Source of the DNA: Dermatophilaceae bacterium Sec6.4
GTDB taxonomy: Bacteria; Actinomycetota; Actinomycetes; Actinomycetales; Dermatophilaceae
Length of the DNA: 64,000 nt
Direction: 5' to 3'
Assembly (NCBI GenBank): GCA_039636865.1
Contig: CP144172.1
Span: 3,286,001 to 3,350,000, forward strand
The position numbers and the translations under genes are program-made. Within the stretch, counting starts at the first letter, position 1. Every line of letters starts with the position of its first letter. Under the pieces are notes generated by a model, which was not told the origin of the DNA, made no database searches, and saw only the letters and a program-made list of their open reading frames with translations. Positions 52,567-61,098 of this stretch are shown in pieces.

Positions 52567-55053
52567 TCAGAGTTTGACGACGGGTGCGTACCGCAGCAGT
52601 AGGCGCTTGACACCGGTGTCGCCGCCGAAATCAATATGTGCCATGGAACGCTCCCCCTGACCCTCCACCCGCACGACCGTGCCCAGACCGAACGAGTCGT
52701 GGGTAACGCGGTCCCCCGCATCCAGTGAGATCACCGGTCGATTGCCCGGGCTGCGAACGCCGGGGCGGGATGCCAGACGCGCGATGGCCGGAATGGAGGA
52801 GGGTCGGGTCGAGGTGGTCTGCACCCGCGCCCAGTCGATCAGGCTGCTGGGGATTTCGTCCAGGAAGCGCGATGCCGGGTTGTACTGGGGCGCGCCCCAC
52901 GCCGAGCGCACCTCAGCCCGGGACAGGTGCAAGCGCTCGCGGGCCCGGGTGATTCCGACGTAGGCGAGGCGACGCTCCTCCTCCAACTCCTTCGGATCAC
53001 CGAGCGCGCGCAGATGCGGGAAGACGCCGTCCTCCATACCGGTGAGGAAAACAACCGGGAATTCCAGGCCCTTGGCGGTATGCAGGGTCATCAAGGTGAT
53101 CACGCCCAGGTCCTGTGCCTGGCCCGTGTCGTCCGGGATCTGGTCGCTGTCGGCAACCAGGGAGACCTGCTCCAGGAAATCCTGCAACGATCCCTCGGGG
53201 TAGTTGTCATCGAACTCCCGCGCCACCGCCACCAACTCCGACAGGTTCTCCACGCGCGTCTCGTCCTGCGGGTCATGGCTCGCGCGCAGCTCCGAAAGGT
53301 ACCCCGATCGATCCAGGATCGCTTCGAGCAGATCCCCGACACCACCCACGCTCTGGTGGACCTGCTGCAACCCCTCCATCAGCGCGGTGAACCCTCCGAT
53401 GGCAGTCACCGAGCGGGTGGCAATACCCGGCGCATCGGCCGCCCGACCCAGTGCAGCGATGAACGGGACGCGCTCCCGCTCCGCCAGGGCGCTCACACAG
53501 GCCTCGGCGCGGTCCCCGATCCCACGTTTGGGCGTATTGAGGATCCGGCGCAGATTGACGGTGTCGAGCGGGTTGGACACAACCCGCAGGTAGGCGAGCG
53601 CATCCTTGACCTCGCGTCGTTCGTAGAACCGGGTGCCGCCGACGATCTTGTAGGGCAGCCCGACTCGGACGAGCACCTCCTCCAGCGCACGCGACTGGGC
53701 ATTGGTGCGGTAGAAGACGGCTACGTCCTTGGGCTTGACGCCGTGCTCGTCGCCGAGCAGGTCGATGGTGCGCGCGACGAACGCCGCCTCGTCGTGCTCG
53801 GAGTCGGCGACGTATCCGACGATGAGCGCGCCGTCGCCCGCCTCGCTCCACAGGTTCTTCGGGCGACGGTCGGGGTTCTTGGCGATGACCGCATTGGCCG
53901 CCGCGAGAATGTTCTGGGTGGACCGGTAGTTCTGCTCGAGCAGGATGGTGCGCGCGTCCGGATAATCCTTCTCGAACTCCACGATGTTGCGAATGGTCGC
54001 TCCGCGGAACGCGTAGATCGACTGGTCGGCGTCCCCCACCACACACAACTGCGCGGGCGGCACCACACCGACCGCGTCGTCGTGCACCGCGTGTCCGACG
54101 AGCTCCTTGACCAGCGTGTATTGCGCATGGTTGGTGTCCTGGTACTCATCCACCATGACGTGCCGGAAGCGGCGCCGGTAGTGCTCGGCGACGTCTGGGA
54201 AGGCCTGCAGGATATTGACGGTCATCATGATGATGTCGTCGAAATCGAGCGCATTGGCCTGCCGGAGTCGTCGTTGATAAGAGGAGTAGGCCTGGGCCAG
54301 CATGCGGTCCTGATGGCTGCCTTCAGTCACCTGACCGGCGTAGGTCTCCTCGTCGATCAGTTCGTTCTTGAGGTTGCTCACTTGATGGGTGAACGAACGC
54401 GGGGGGTAGCGCTTGATGTCCAGGTCGAGGTCGCGCAGCACCAGGGCCATCAACCGTTGGCTGTCGGCTGCGTCGTAGATCGAGAAAGTGGATTTCAACC
54501 CGACCTTCGTTGCCTCCCGCCGCAAAATGCGCACGCAGGCGGAGTGGAAGGTGGAGACCCACATGGCGCGGGCGGCGGGTCCGACCAGAGCCTCCACGCG
54601 TTCGCGCATCTCAGCCGCTGCCTTGTTGGTGAAGGTGATCGCCAGGATCTGGCCGGGCTGCGCGCCGCGCTCGGCCAGCAGGTAGGCGATCCGATGGGCC
54701 AGGACGCGGGTCTTACCCGACCCGGCACCGGCCACGATCAACAAGGGCGGCCCCTGGTGCAGCACAGCTGCACGCTGCTGAGGGTTGAGGCCCTCGACCA
54801 GTTGCTCGCCGGTCAGCCTTCCCGGACCCCGCCGGCCACCGGGCATTCCCGGCGCATCGCCGCCCAGACTCGCCCAGGTCGGCACGCCATGCTCATCAAC
54901 AGCGTGCTCATCAACAGCGTGCTCATCAACAGCATGCTCATCAACAGCATGCTGCCCAACGGATGGTGGCCGCAGCCGGGCGACCGGCACGGCACCACCC
55001 ATCTGGGAAGGGGGCATTCCGGGCAGGGGAAGGTCGTGGAACAAGCTGCTCAT
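52567..55053 (-). CDS. pcrA: ATP-dependent DNA helicase PcrA/UvrD1
   Basis: 828 residues from ATG 55053 (MSSLFHDLPLPGMPP); ATG 55089 would add 12. SF1A motifs: GLNPQQRAAV, AGAGSGKT, VDEYQDTNHAQY, GDADQSIYAFRG, LEQNYRS, TLHTAKGLEFPVVF and YVGITRARERL. The C-terminal Tudor-like domain (LDAGDRVTHDSFGLGTVVRVEGQGERSMAHIDF), known to contact RNA polymerase in PcrA, is complete. The N-terminal extension carries four AVDEH repeats. Position next to an M23 peptidase and sucCD matches Rv0949 (UvrD1). Confidence 0.94.
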   Translation of the reverse strand: MSSLFHDLPLPGMPPSQMGGAVPVARLRPPSVGQHAVDEHAVDEHAVDEHAVDEHGVPTWASLGGDAPGMPGGRRGPGRLTGEQLVEGLNPQQRAAVLHQGPPLLIVAGAGSGKTRVLAHRIAYLLAERGAQPGQILAITFTNKAAAEMRERVEALVGPAARAMWVSTFHSACVRILRREATKVGLKSTFSIYDAADSQRLMALVLRDLDLDIKRYPPRSFTHQVSNLKNELIDEETYAGQVTEGSHQDRMLAQAYSSYQRRLRQANALDFDDIIMMTVNILQAFPDVAEHYRRRFRHVMVDEYQDTNHAQYTLVKELVGHAVHDDAVGVVPPAQLCVVGDADQSIYAFRGATIRNIVEFEKDYPDARTILLEQNYRSTQNILAAANAVIAKNPDRRPKNLWSEAGDGALIVGYVADSEHDEAAFVARTIDLLGDEHGVKPKDVAVFYRTNAQSRALEEVLVRVGLPYKIVGGTRFYERREVKDALAYLRVVSNPLDTVNLRRILNTPKRGIGDRAEACVSALAERERVPFIAALGRAADAPGIATRSVTAIGGFTALMEGLQQVHQSVGGVGDLLEAILDRSGYLSELRASHDPQDETRVENLSELVAVAREFDDNYPEGSLQDFLEQVSLVADSDQIPDDTGQAQDLGVITLMTLHTAKGLEFPVVFLTGMEDGVFPHLRALGDPKELEEERRLAYVGITRARERLHLSRAEVRSAWGAPQYNPASRFLDEIPSSLIDWARVQTTSTRPSSIPAIARLASRPGVRSPGNRPVISLDAGDRVTHDSFGLGTVVRVEGQGERSMAHIDFGGDTGVKRLLLRYAPVVKL
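54889..54948. repeat. Four 15-bp coding repeats in pcrA
   Basis: RTGCTCATCAACAGC (R = A or G) is repeated at 54889, 54904, 54919 and 54934. Read on the minus strand, the units encode the A-V-D-E-H steps in the disordered N-terminal part of PcrA. Confidence 0.92.
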
Positions 55054-55120
55054 CTCACCCGTCAGGGTACGTGCCGCCACCGACGTCATCGCGCGGGCGA
55101 CAGCACATCGCGCGTTCCGG

Positions 55121-56389
55121 CTACAGCACCGTGACCGCGGTGTAGAGACCGAACACCACGACGATCCCGGTCAGGGTCCAGGTCGTGATCAGGCTCAGGC
55201 CGTGCTGCCGGTGCTGCACGGGCAACGCGCGGTGCTCCAGCAGCAGTAGGAAGCCGAGCACGATCGGCAGCAGAACCGCGTTCATCACCTGCACGTCCAC
55301 CGACAGGTTCACCAGACTCGGCGCCAGGACCACCGCGATCGCGCTACCGAGCAGCGCCGCCACACAGACCAGGTAGAACGCCCGTGCATGGCTGCGCGAG
55401 TCGTTCAGGCTGACCCGCCACCCCAGCACCTCACCCAGACCCCGACTACCGGCCACCGCAACGACCAGCGCCGCGACCGTCGACGCGCCCAGCATGCCCA
55501 GACCGAACAGCAGATTCGCACCCGTGCGTCCGAGGGCCGGCACGAGAGCATCCGCGATCTGACCCACCGTCTGCAGTGCCTGGCCGGGATGAGCGCGGCC
55601 GACGGTAGCCGCAGTGGCGACGACGACCGCAGCCATGATGATCTGGGTCACCACGGAGCCGACCGCAGTGTCGATCCGGCCGATCCGCAGGTCTTTTGCG
55701 CGAAGACCTTTGTCCAGCACGGCGCCCTGTTGGTAGAAGACCATCCAGGGCATGATCACCGCCCCCACGTTCGCAGCGACCAGCTGTAGATAGGCCGGGT
55801 GCGTAGATATCGAGTGCGCCAATCCGTACGCCATCGCCCCGCCCTGGGGGTGGGCCAGGATCGCGGCGGGGATGAAGAGCAGCTCCAACAGTCCGAGGGT
55901 CACCCCGACGACTTCCACCCGTCGATAACCACCGGTCACACACAACAGCGCAAGTGCGAGCGCGACCGCCGTCACTGTCAGCCACGGTGGCAGCCCCACG
56001 AGTTGCCCGACCCCGGCGATACCGGCGAACTCGGTGATCAACGCCCCGACGCATGCGGCCAGCAATGTCACACCCGAGAGCCAGGCCCACCCTTTTCCGT
56101 AATGCTCACGGATCAGCTCACCATGCCCCTTGCCCGTGATGATCCCGAGCCGGACGGTGATCTCCTGCACGATGTAGAGGATCGGGATGAGGATCAACTG
56201 CGGCAGCAGTAGCCGGTATCCGTAGGACGCGCCCGACTGTGCGGCCGTGATGACACTGCCGGCATCGGTGTCGGCGAGCATCACCATCAGGCCCGGGCCG
56301 AGCAGCAGGATCGAGGCCGGCAGCCACCGCTTCCTACCGACCACGGTCTTATCGGCCGAGACAGGAGAGCCGGCCGATGGGAGGTTCAC
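55121..56389 (-). CDS. NRAMP-family divalent metal transporter with non-canonical metal site
   Basis: 422 residues with about eleven hydrophobic helices. The helix-1 segment LGPGLMVMLADTDAGSVITAAQSGASYGY aligns with the NRAMP DPGN motif but reads DTDAGS, losing the Asn. The helix-6 region VIMPWMVFYQQ lacks the MPH pair. GKGHGELIREHYGKGWAWLSG and GLGMLGASTVAALVVAVAGS are otherwise family-like. It may be one of the NRAMP relatives with altered substrate (Mg or other) rather than a plain Mn/Fe importer. GTG 56389 was chosen; its short distance to the box upstream suggests a nearly leaderless message. Confidence 0.8.
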   Translation of the reverse strand: MNLPSAGSPVSADKTVVGRKRWLPASILLLGPGLMVMLADTDAGSVITAAQSGASYGYRLLLPQLILIPILYIVQEITVRLGIITGKGHGELIREHYGKGWAWLSGVTLLAACVGALITEFAGIAGVGQLVGLPPWLTVTAVALALALLCVTGGYRRVEVVGVTLGLLELLFIPAAILAHPQGGAMAYGLAHSISTHPAYLQLVAANVGAVIMPWMVFYQQGAVLDKGLRAKDLRIGRIDTAVGSVVTQIIMAAVVVATAATVGRAHPGQALQTVGQIADALVPALGRTGANLLFGLGMLGASTVAALVVAVAGSRGLGEVLGWRVSLNDSRSHARAFYLVCVAALLGSAIAVVLAPSLVNLSVDVQVMNAVLLPIVLGFLLLLEHRALPVQHRQHGLSLITTWTLTGIVVVFGLYTAVTVL

Positions 56390-56393
56390 CGAA

Positions 56394-56412
56394 TGAGGGT
56401 AGCTATACCTAA
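56394..56412. promoter_or_regulatory. DtxR/IdeR-like metal-responsive operator
   Basis: TGAGGGTAGCTATACCTAA matches the DtxR/IdeR consensus TTAGGTTAGCCTAACCTAA at 14 of 19 positions, with the right half best kept. It lies 4 bases upstream of the NRAMP-like start and 52 bases upstream of the divergent ligase gene, and overlaps a TATAGC minus-strand -10 candidate. Predicts iron- or Mn-dependent repression of one or both genes. Confidence 0.6.
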
Positions 56413-56464
56413 CTGGGTAAAGCATGGGAGCGCTTCTCGTGCGCTCGCGGTTAGTCTCGTGTCC

Positions 56465-57739
56465 ATGCCGAAAACGCCGCCCGAAGCCGCGCTGCTGCTC
56501 TCCGGGCAGGAGTTCGCGCCCATCGTCCTGGGGGGCGACCGCCTGGGTTACAGCCTGGCCCGCTCGTTCGACCTCGGGTACGGCTACCGCACGCTCATCG
56601 TCTCCACGATGCTCGGCGGACCGGTCGCGCACAGCTCGCTGATCGAGCACCACGTCGTGCCGAGCCTGCAGGATCCGGAGGTTCTGGTAGCCCAGCTACG
56701 CGAGCTGGCGCCGCGGATCGGGCCGCAGCGGAAACTGCTGCTGGCCACCACCGACCACGTCGTCAGTGTGCTGGCGAGTATCAAGCACCGCCTCGAGGAT
56801 CTTTACGTCATCCCGTACTGCGATGCGGATCTGATCGACCGGCTCAGCCGGAAGGAGAACTTCGCGGATGTATGCGCCGAGTTGGACATCCCCCATCCGA
56901 AAACGGTGGTCTATGACGTTGCCGAGCGACCCGATCTGGCCGCTGCGACCGCCGATCTGACCTTCCCGGTGATTGCCAAACCCTCCAACGCGCAGGCTTA
57001 TGCCGCTGTCACCTTTCCCGGCAAGAAGAAGGTGCACTCTGCGGGTGATCTGGCGCAGTTGGAACAGCTGCTGGAGGCGTTGCACCGCTCGGGGTACCGC
57101 GACAAGTTCATCCTGCAGGACGTCATCCCCGGCGATGACCAGGGCATGCGGGTGATGACCTGCTATGTCGACAAGCAGGGGGTCGTCAAGTTTGCGGCCT
57201 TCGGGCGGGTGCTGGTGGAGGAGCACTCCCCCGAGACGCTCGGCATCCCCGCGGCGATTCTGACCGGCACCGACCACGAGGCGGTCGCCCATGCGACCCG
57301 GCTGCTGGAGCACGTCGGCTGGCGCGGTTACGCCAATTTCGACATGAAGTTCGACCCGCGCACCGGTAAAACGGTGTTCTTCGAGCTGAACCCCCGCCTG
57401 GGTGGAACGTCGTTCTACATCACCGCGGCCGGGTTCAACACGGTGCAGCTCTACGTCGAGGAATGGGTACGCGGCCTCGACTTCACCGACCGGCCGATGC
57501 TCGAGGCGAGCCACGAACACATCTTCACCGCCATCCCGCTGCGCCTGCTGAAGCGTTACGTCACCGACCCCGCTCTGCGACCGGCCTTCGACCGTGCCGT
57601 CAAGGCCGGCGAGGTCACCAACCCGTGGTTCTACAAGTCCGAGCGCGATCCACGTCGTTGGGCGTGGATCGCGGCCAACCAGGTCAACTACGTACGCAAG
57701 TACCGCGAGCACTACCCCGAACCGAAAGCGCTGGTATGA
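56465..57739 (+). CDS. ATP-grasp carboxylate-amine ligase, D-aspartate ligase-like
   Basis: 424 residues. ATP-grasp core: TFPVIAKPSNAQAYAAVTFPGKKK, KFILQDVIPGDDQGMRVMTCYVD, and Mg-site FDMKFDPRTGKTVFFELNPRLGGTSFY (Asp, Glu, Asn). The N-terminal part (PIVLGGDRLGYSLARSF) binds the acceptor. Such enzymes join a carboxylate to an amine. In Enterococcus faecium the homologous type (Asl) adds D-Asp to the lysine side chain of the peptidoglycan precursor and is paired with an aspartate racemase, as here. ATG 56465 is chosen; GTG 56459 is two codons upstream. Stop overlaps the racemase start (ATGA). Confidence 0.85.
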   Translation: MPKTPPEAALLLSGQEFAPIVLGGDRLGYSLARSFDLGYGYRTLIVSTMLGGPVAHSSLIEHHVVPSLQDPEVLVAQLRELAPRIGPQRKLLLATTDHVVSVLASIKHRLEDLYVIPYCDADLIDRLSRKENFADVCAELDIPHPKTVVYDVAERPDLAAATADLTFPVIAKPSNAQAYAAVTFPGKKKVHSAGDLAQLEQLLEALHRSGYRDKFILQDVIPGDDQGMRVMTCYVDKQGVVKFAAFGRVLVEEHSPETLGIPAAILTGTDHEAVAHATRLLEHVGWRGYANFDMKFDPRTGKTVFFELNPRLGGTSFYITAAGFNTVQLYVEEWVRGLDFTDRPMLEASHEHIFTAIPLRLLKRYVTDPALRPAFDRAVKAGEVTNPWFYKSERDPRRWAWIAANQVNYVRKYREHYPEPKALV

Positions 57740-58503
57740 CCCAGATCCCCCCGATCGACGCATCATTGCGCGTCGATCGCGATCCCTCCTGGTCGGACAC
57801 CGTGGTGGGAGTCATCGGCGGGCTGGGCCCGGCCGCGACGGCGCTCTTCCTGCAGTTGATCGTCGACCTCACACCCGCCGCCCGCGACCAGGACCACCTG
57901 GATCTGATCGTGCTGGATCACAGCACGACTGCAGACCGCACGGCCTACATCCTGGACCCGGCGAATGCCCGCAATCCCGGCCCGGGTCTGGCCAGGGATG
58001 CGGCCAGACTGGCGGCGCTCGGAGCCTCTTTCGTGTCGATTCCGTGCAATACCGCACATCACTTCGCCGGCGAGATCGTCCAGGCCAGCGGCCTGGCGGT
58101 CGTCGACGTGGTCGAGGAGACTGCCCGCGCCGCCGTCGACGCTGCAGCAGGCGCACCCGTTGCCGTGCTTGCCACCGACGGAACCCGCGCAGCACGCGTC
58201 TACCAGGATGTCCTGGAACGGCTCGGCGCACAGGTGCTGCTCCCCGATGAGGCACAGCAGCGGCTGGTGATGTCGGTGATCTACGACGGCGTGAAGGCCG
58301 GTGGACCGGTGGATGTGGACGGGTTGCTCACGGTCATCGATGCGCTGCGTGACCAGGGGGCAGGGGCCGTCGTGCTGGGCTGCACCGAGCTGTCGGTGGT
58401 CTACGCCCAACAGGGTTGGGGGCAGCGGCCGCACATCGTCGACTCGGTCGAAACCCTGGCCCGAGCGACGGTTGCGCGCGCCGGTCGTACTCCACGACGA
58501 TGA
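57736..58503 (+). CDS. Aspartate/glutamate racemase family protein
   Basis: 255 residues. Two catalytic cysteines in SIPCNTAHHF and VLGCTELSVV mark a cofactor-independent Asp/Glu racemase. VGVIGGLGPAATALFLQLIVDLTPA is the N-terminal hallmark of the aspartate racemase (YgeA-like) branch rather than MurI. It presumably supplies D-Asp (or D-Glu) to the ATP-grasp ligase encoded immediately upstream, with which it overlaps by 4 bases. An N-terminal extension of about 20 residues is polar. Confidence 0.88.
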   Translation: MTQIPPIDASLRVDRDPSWSDTVVGVIGGLGPAATALFLQLIVDLTPAARDQDHLDLIVLDHSTTADRTAYILDPANARNPGPGLARDAARLAALGASFVSIPCNTAHHFAGEIVQASGLAVVDVVEETARAAVDAAAGAPVAVLATDGTRAARVYQDVLERLGAQVLLPDEAQQRLVMSVIYDGVKAGGPVDVDGLLTVIDALRDQGAGAVVLGCTELSVVYAQQGWGQRPHIVDSVETLARATVARAGRTPRR

Positions 58504-59027
58504 TCGATCTGGTATTCCCGAGCGTCGATCTCGCCGCATCGTGGCGGGCCGGCGTGGCCGAGTTCCCGCCGGGCGCGGTGCTGCACGGTTTCGGGTACGA
58601 CGATCAACTCGGCTTCGAGCTCGCTACTGCGGCCGGATTCGCGGATTTCGTACAGTCCCTGCGGGACGCCGAGCGCGGTGTCGGGCTCCCGGCCGGCTGG
58701 GTGCCGTGCACGACGTACTGGATCATCGACTCCGCGGAACCGGACCAGCTGCTCGGTTCGCTCGCGTTGCGTCACCACCTCGAGAATGACTTCCTGGCTG
58801 AGTACGGCGGGCACATCGGCTACGGCGTGCGCCCATCGGCGCGACGTCGCGGGGTGGCATCGGCTGCGCTACGGGCGTCGTTGCCTCGTGCGCGCGCCCT
58901 CGGGCTGGACCAGGTGATGCTCACCTGCGACGACGACAACCTGGCATCCCGCGCCACGATCGAGGGTTGCGGCGGTGTCTTCGAGCGGATGGCCGGGCAA
59001 CGGCGCCGCTACTGGATTGCGACCTGA
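58500..59027 (+). CDS. GNAT-family N-acetyltransferase
   Basis: 175 residues. N-terminal substrate region (LVFPSVDLAASWRAGVAEFPPG), the acetyl-CoA loop HIGYGVRPSARRRGVASAALRASLPRARALGL and terminal LASRATIEGCGGVFE are typical of GNAT proteins related to YjdJ/RimJ-like acetyltransferases. It overlaps the racemase stop (ATGA) and the next gene's start (TGATG), so it is made together with the ligase and racemase. Substrate unknown; an amino group in the wall precursor or an antimetabolite are options. Confidence 0.88.
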   Translation: MIDLVFPSVDLAASWRAGVAEFPPGAVLHGFGYDDQLGFELATAAGFADFVQSLRDAERGVGLPAGWVPCTTYWIIDSAEPDQLLGSLALRHHLENDFLAEYGGHIGYGVRPSARRRGVASAALRASLPRARALGLDQVMLTCDDDNLASRATIEGCGGVFERMAGQRRRYWIAT

Positions 59028-60376
59028 TGCCGACCGTCGCCCAGCGCATCACGGCCGAACTCGTCGCCGCGCGACAGGCATCACGCTGCCCGTCGATCGC
59101 GGCGGCCGTGTTCATCGACGGCATCGAGGTTTGCAGTGGCGCAGTCGGCGAAACCACTGGCCGGGTGGGCGGGCCGGTGGCCACTGCGAGCACTCGGTAC
59201 CGGATCGGATCGATCACCAAGACGATCACCGCGATCACCGTCCTGCAACAGGTGCGGGACGGTCACCTGGAGCTGGACGCACCGGTGAGCGACCGGCTGC
59301 CTGAATTGACCCTGGGCAACCCCGATGTCGCGACGGTGACCACACGCGCTCTGCTGATGCACGGCAGCGGACTTCTCGCCGAGCCCTCCGGGCCATGGTG
59401 GGAGCGCAGCCCGGGCCGCACCTGGGAGCAGCTGACCCCCCAGCTGCTACGCAACCCTGATCTCATCGGGCGATTTCACTATTCCAATACCGGGTACGCG
59501 ATCCTCGGCGAGCTCGTCGCACGCTGCACCGGGCGCACCTGGTGGGACGTGGCCCGCGACGACGTGCTCCTGCCGCTGGGTATGACCAGCACGACGTATG
59601 CCGCGCCCACCGGCTGCGCGCCAGGTCTTGCTGTGCACCCCGACGCCGACCTGCTGCACACCGAACCGGCCTATGACACTGCTGCGATGGCTGCGGCGGG
59701 CCAGTTGTGGTCGACGGTCGGAGACCTGGCTCGCCTCGGCGGTTTCCTGGCGCGCGGGGATGGCCGGGTGCTGCCGAACGGTCTACTTTCGCGCATGCTG
59801 ACGCCCCGCCTGGTCGATGATGTGCCGGGTCGGACATGGACGCGGGCCTACGGATTCGGCGTCGATGTCACCGACCGGTCCGGCACCCGGTACGTGGGGC
59901 ACGGCGGGTCGATGCCCGGGTTCGTCGCTTGCCTGCGGGTCCGGGCCGAAGACGGTGCGGTGGTCGCTGTGCTCGCCAACTCCACTGCCGGTCACGACGG
60001 CGAGCTGGCCTACCGGCTGCTGGCCGCTGCGGATGTCGAACATGTTCCGGACGGTGTGATCCGGGCCGTCGACACCACATCGGGCGATCTGGCCGGGCGG
60101 TGGTTCTGGGGGCCTCGGCCATACCTGGCGCGCCCTGGCCGGGGCGGCGCTCTCGAACTCGCCCCGGAGGGCGCCGGCCGCGGATCGCGTTTCGTACCCA
60201 GCGGGCCCGACATGTGGACCGGTCAGGACGAGTACTTCGCGGGTGAGACGTTGCGTGTGCTGCGCCGCGGTGAGCGGTCCTCCTACCTGGACCTGGGCTC
60301 GTTCCGCTTCACCCGGTCACCGTACGATCCGTCCTGCGACATACCCGGCGGCGTGGACCCCGCCGGCTGGCACTAG
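59027..60376 (+). CDS. Serine hydrolase of the beta-lactamase/D-Ala-D-Ala carboxypeptidase (class C) family
   Basis: 449 residues. Active-site motifs: SITK (Ser-x-x-Lys) in RIGSITKTITAITVL, YSN in FHYSNTGYAILGEL, and HGG in YVGHGGSMPGF. A C-terminal lipocalin-like domain (LAGRWFWGPRPYLARPGRGGALELAPEG) is typical of esterase/peptidase members. No signal peptide is visible, so it may be cytosolic, which is odd for a PBP-like enzyme and more like a D-aminopeptidase or esterase. It is the last gene of the overlapping four-gene unit. Confidence 0.88.
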   Translation: MPTVAQRITAELVAARQASRCPSIAAAVFIDGIEVCSGAVGETTGRVGGPVATASTRYRIGSITKTITAITVLQQVRDGHLELDAPVSDRLPELTLGNPDVATVTTRALLMHGSGLLAEPSGPWWERSPGRTWEQLTPQLLRNPDLIGRFHYSNTGYAILGELVARCTGRTWWDVARDDVLLPLGMTSTTYAAPTGCAPGLAVHPDADLLHTEPAYDTAAMAAAGQLWSTVGDLARLGGFLARGDGRVLPNGLLSRMLTPRLVDDVPGRTWTRAYGFGVDVTDRSGTRYVGHGGSMPGFVACLRVRAEDGAVVAVLANSTAGHDGELAYRLLAAADVEHVPDGVIRAVDTTSGDLAGRWFWGPRPYLARPGRGGALELAPEGAGRGSRFVPSGPDMWTGQDEYFAGETLRVLRRGERSSYLDLGSFRFTRSPYDPSCDIPGGVDPAGWH

Positions 60377-60422
60377 TGCGTTACGTGAGCCGCACTTCCG
60401 ATCCACTGCACGAGGGAGATCC

Positions 60423-61076
60423 GTGGAGCACTGGCTGAGCACGATCCCACCGATCGTCGTCCTGCTGGTCGTGGGCGTCGTGGTCCTCGTCGAGAGCATG
60501 GGCATCCCCTTCCCCGGCGAGATCGTGCTCGTCGCGGCCGCCGTCGGCGCGTCCCAGAGCAAACTGGACGTCGGGCCGTTCGAGATCGCGCTGGCTGCGA
60601 CGCTCGGTGCCGTGATCGGCGATTCGATCGGTTACGGACTCGGGAGCCGTTACGGTGACCGACTTTTCGTGTGGTTGGGCCGCAAATTCCCCAAACATGT
60701 CAACCCGGACGTCCTGGCCTACGCCGAGCACATTTTTCACCGGTACGGCCTCTTCGCGGTGTTCTTCGGCCGGTTCATCGCGTTGCTGCGGATTTTCGCC
60801 GGACCGCTCTCCGGGTCGCTACGCATGCGGTACAACCGGTTCCTCCCGGCCAATGTGCTCGGTGCGGTCTGCTGGGCGGGCGGCACGGTCTACCTCGTCT
60901 TCTACCTCGGTACGGCCGCCGAGAGGTATCTGAAGGGTTTCTCCTATGTCGGGCTCGCCATCGCGGTGATCTTCGCGCTGGTCGGTTCGACGTTGCTGCG
61001 TCGACGGTTGGAGCACAACGTCGAGGCCTACGCCAAGAGCAGGCGCACCGAGAGCAGCTCGTCGATTCACCGCTGA
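60423..61076 (+). CDS. DedA-family membrane protein
   Basis: 217 residues from GTG 60423 (GGGAG upstream). SNARE-associated/VTT domain: ESMGIPFPGEIVLVAAAVGAS, GAVIGDSIGYGLGSRYGDRL, and FFGRFIALLRIFAGPLSGSLRMRYNRFLPANVLGAVCWAGG, the F-x-x-R...G signature. Family members flip undecaprenyl phosphate or phospholipids, which fits a cell-wall neighbourhood. Confidence 0.92.
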   Translation: MEHWLSTIPPIVVLLVVGVVVLVESMGIPFPGEIVLVAAAVGASQSKLDVGPFEIALAATLGAVIGDSIGYGLGSRYGDRLFVWLGRKFPKHVNPDVLAYAEHIFHRYGLFAVFFGRFIALLRIFAGPLSGSLRMRYNRFLPANVLGAVCWAGGTVYLVFYLGTAAERYLKGFSYVGLAIAVIFALVGSTLLRRRLEHNVEAYAKSRRTESSSSIHR

Positions 61077-61098
61077 CCAGCATGTCAAGCTATGCAGC

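Noticed and set aside
52927..55134. 735-codon plus-strand frame opposite pcrA
   Set aside because: Shadow of the real helicase gene; no recognisable domain, and it stays open because GC-rich antisense frames rarely contain stops.
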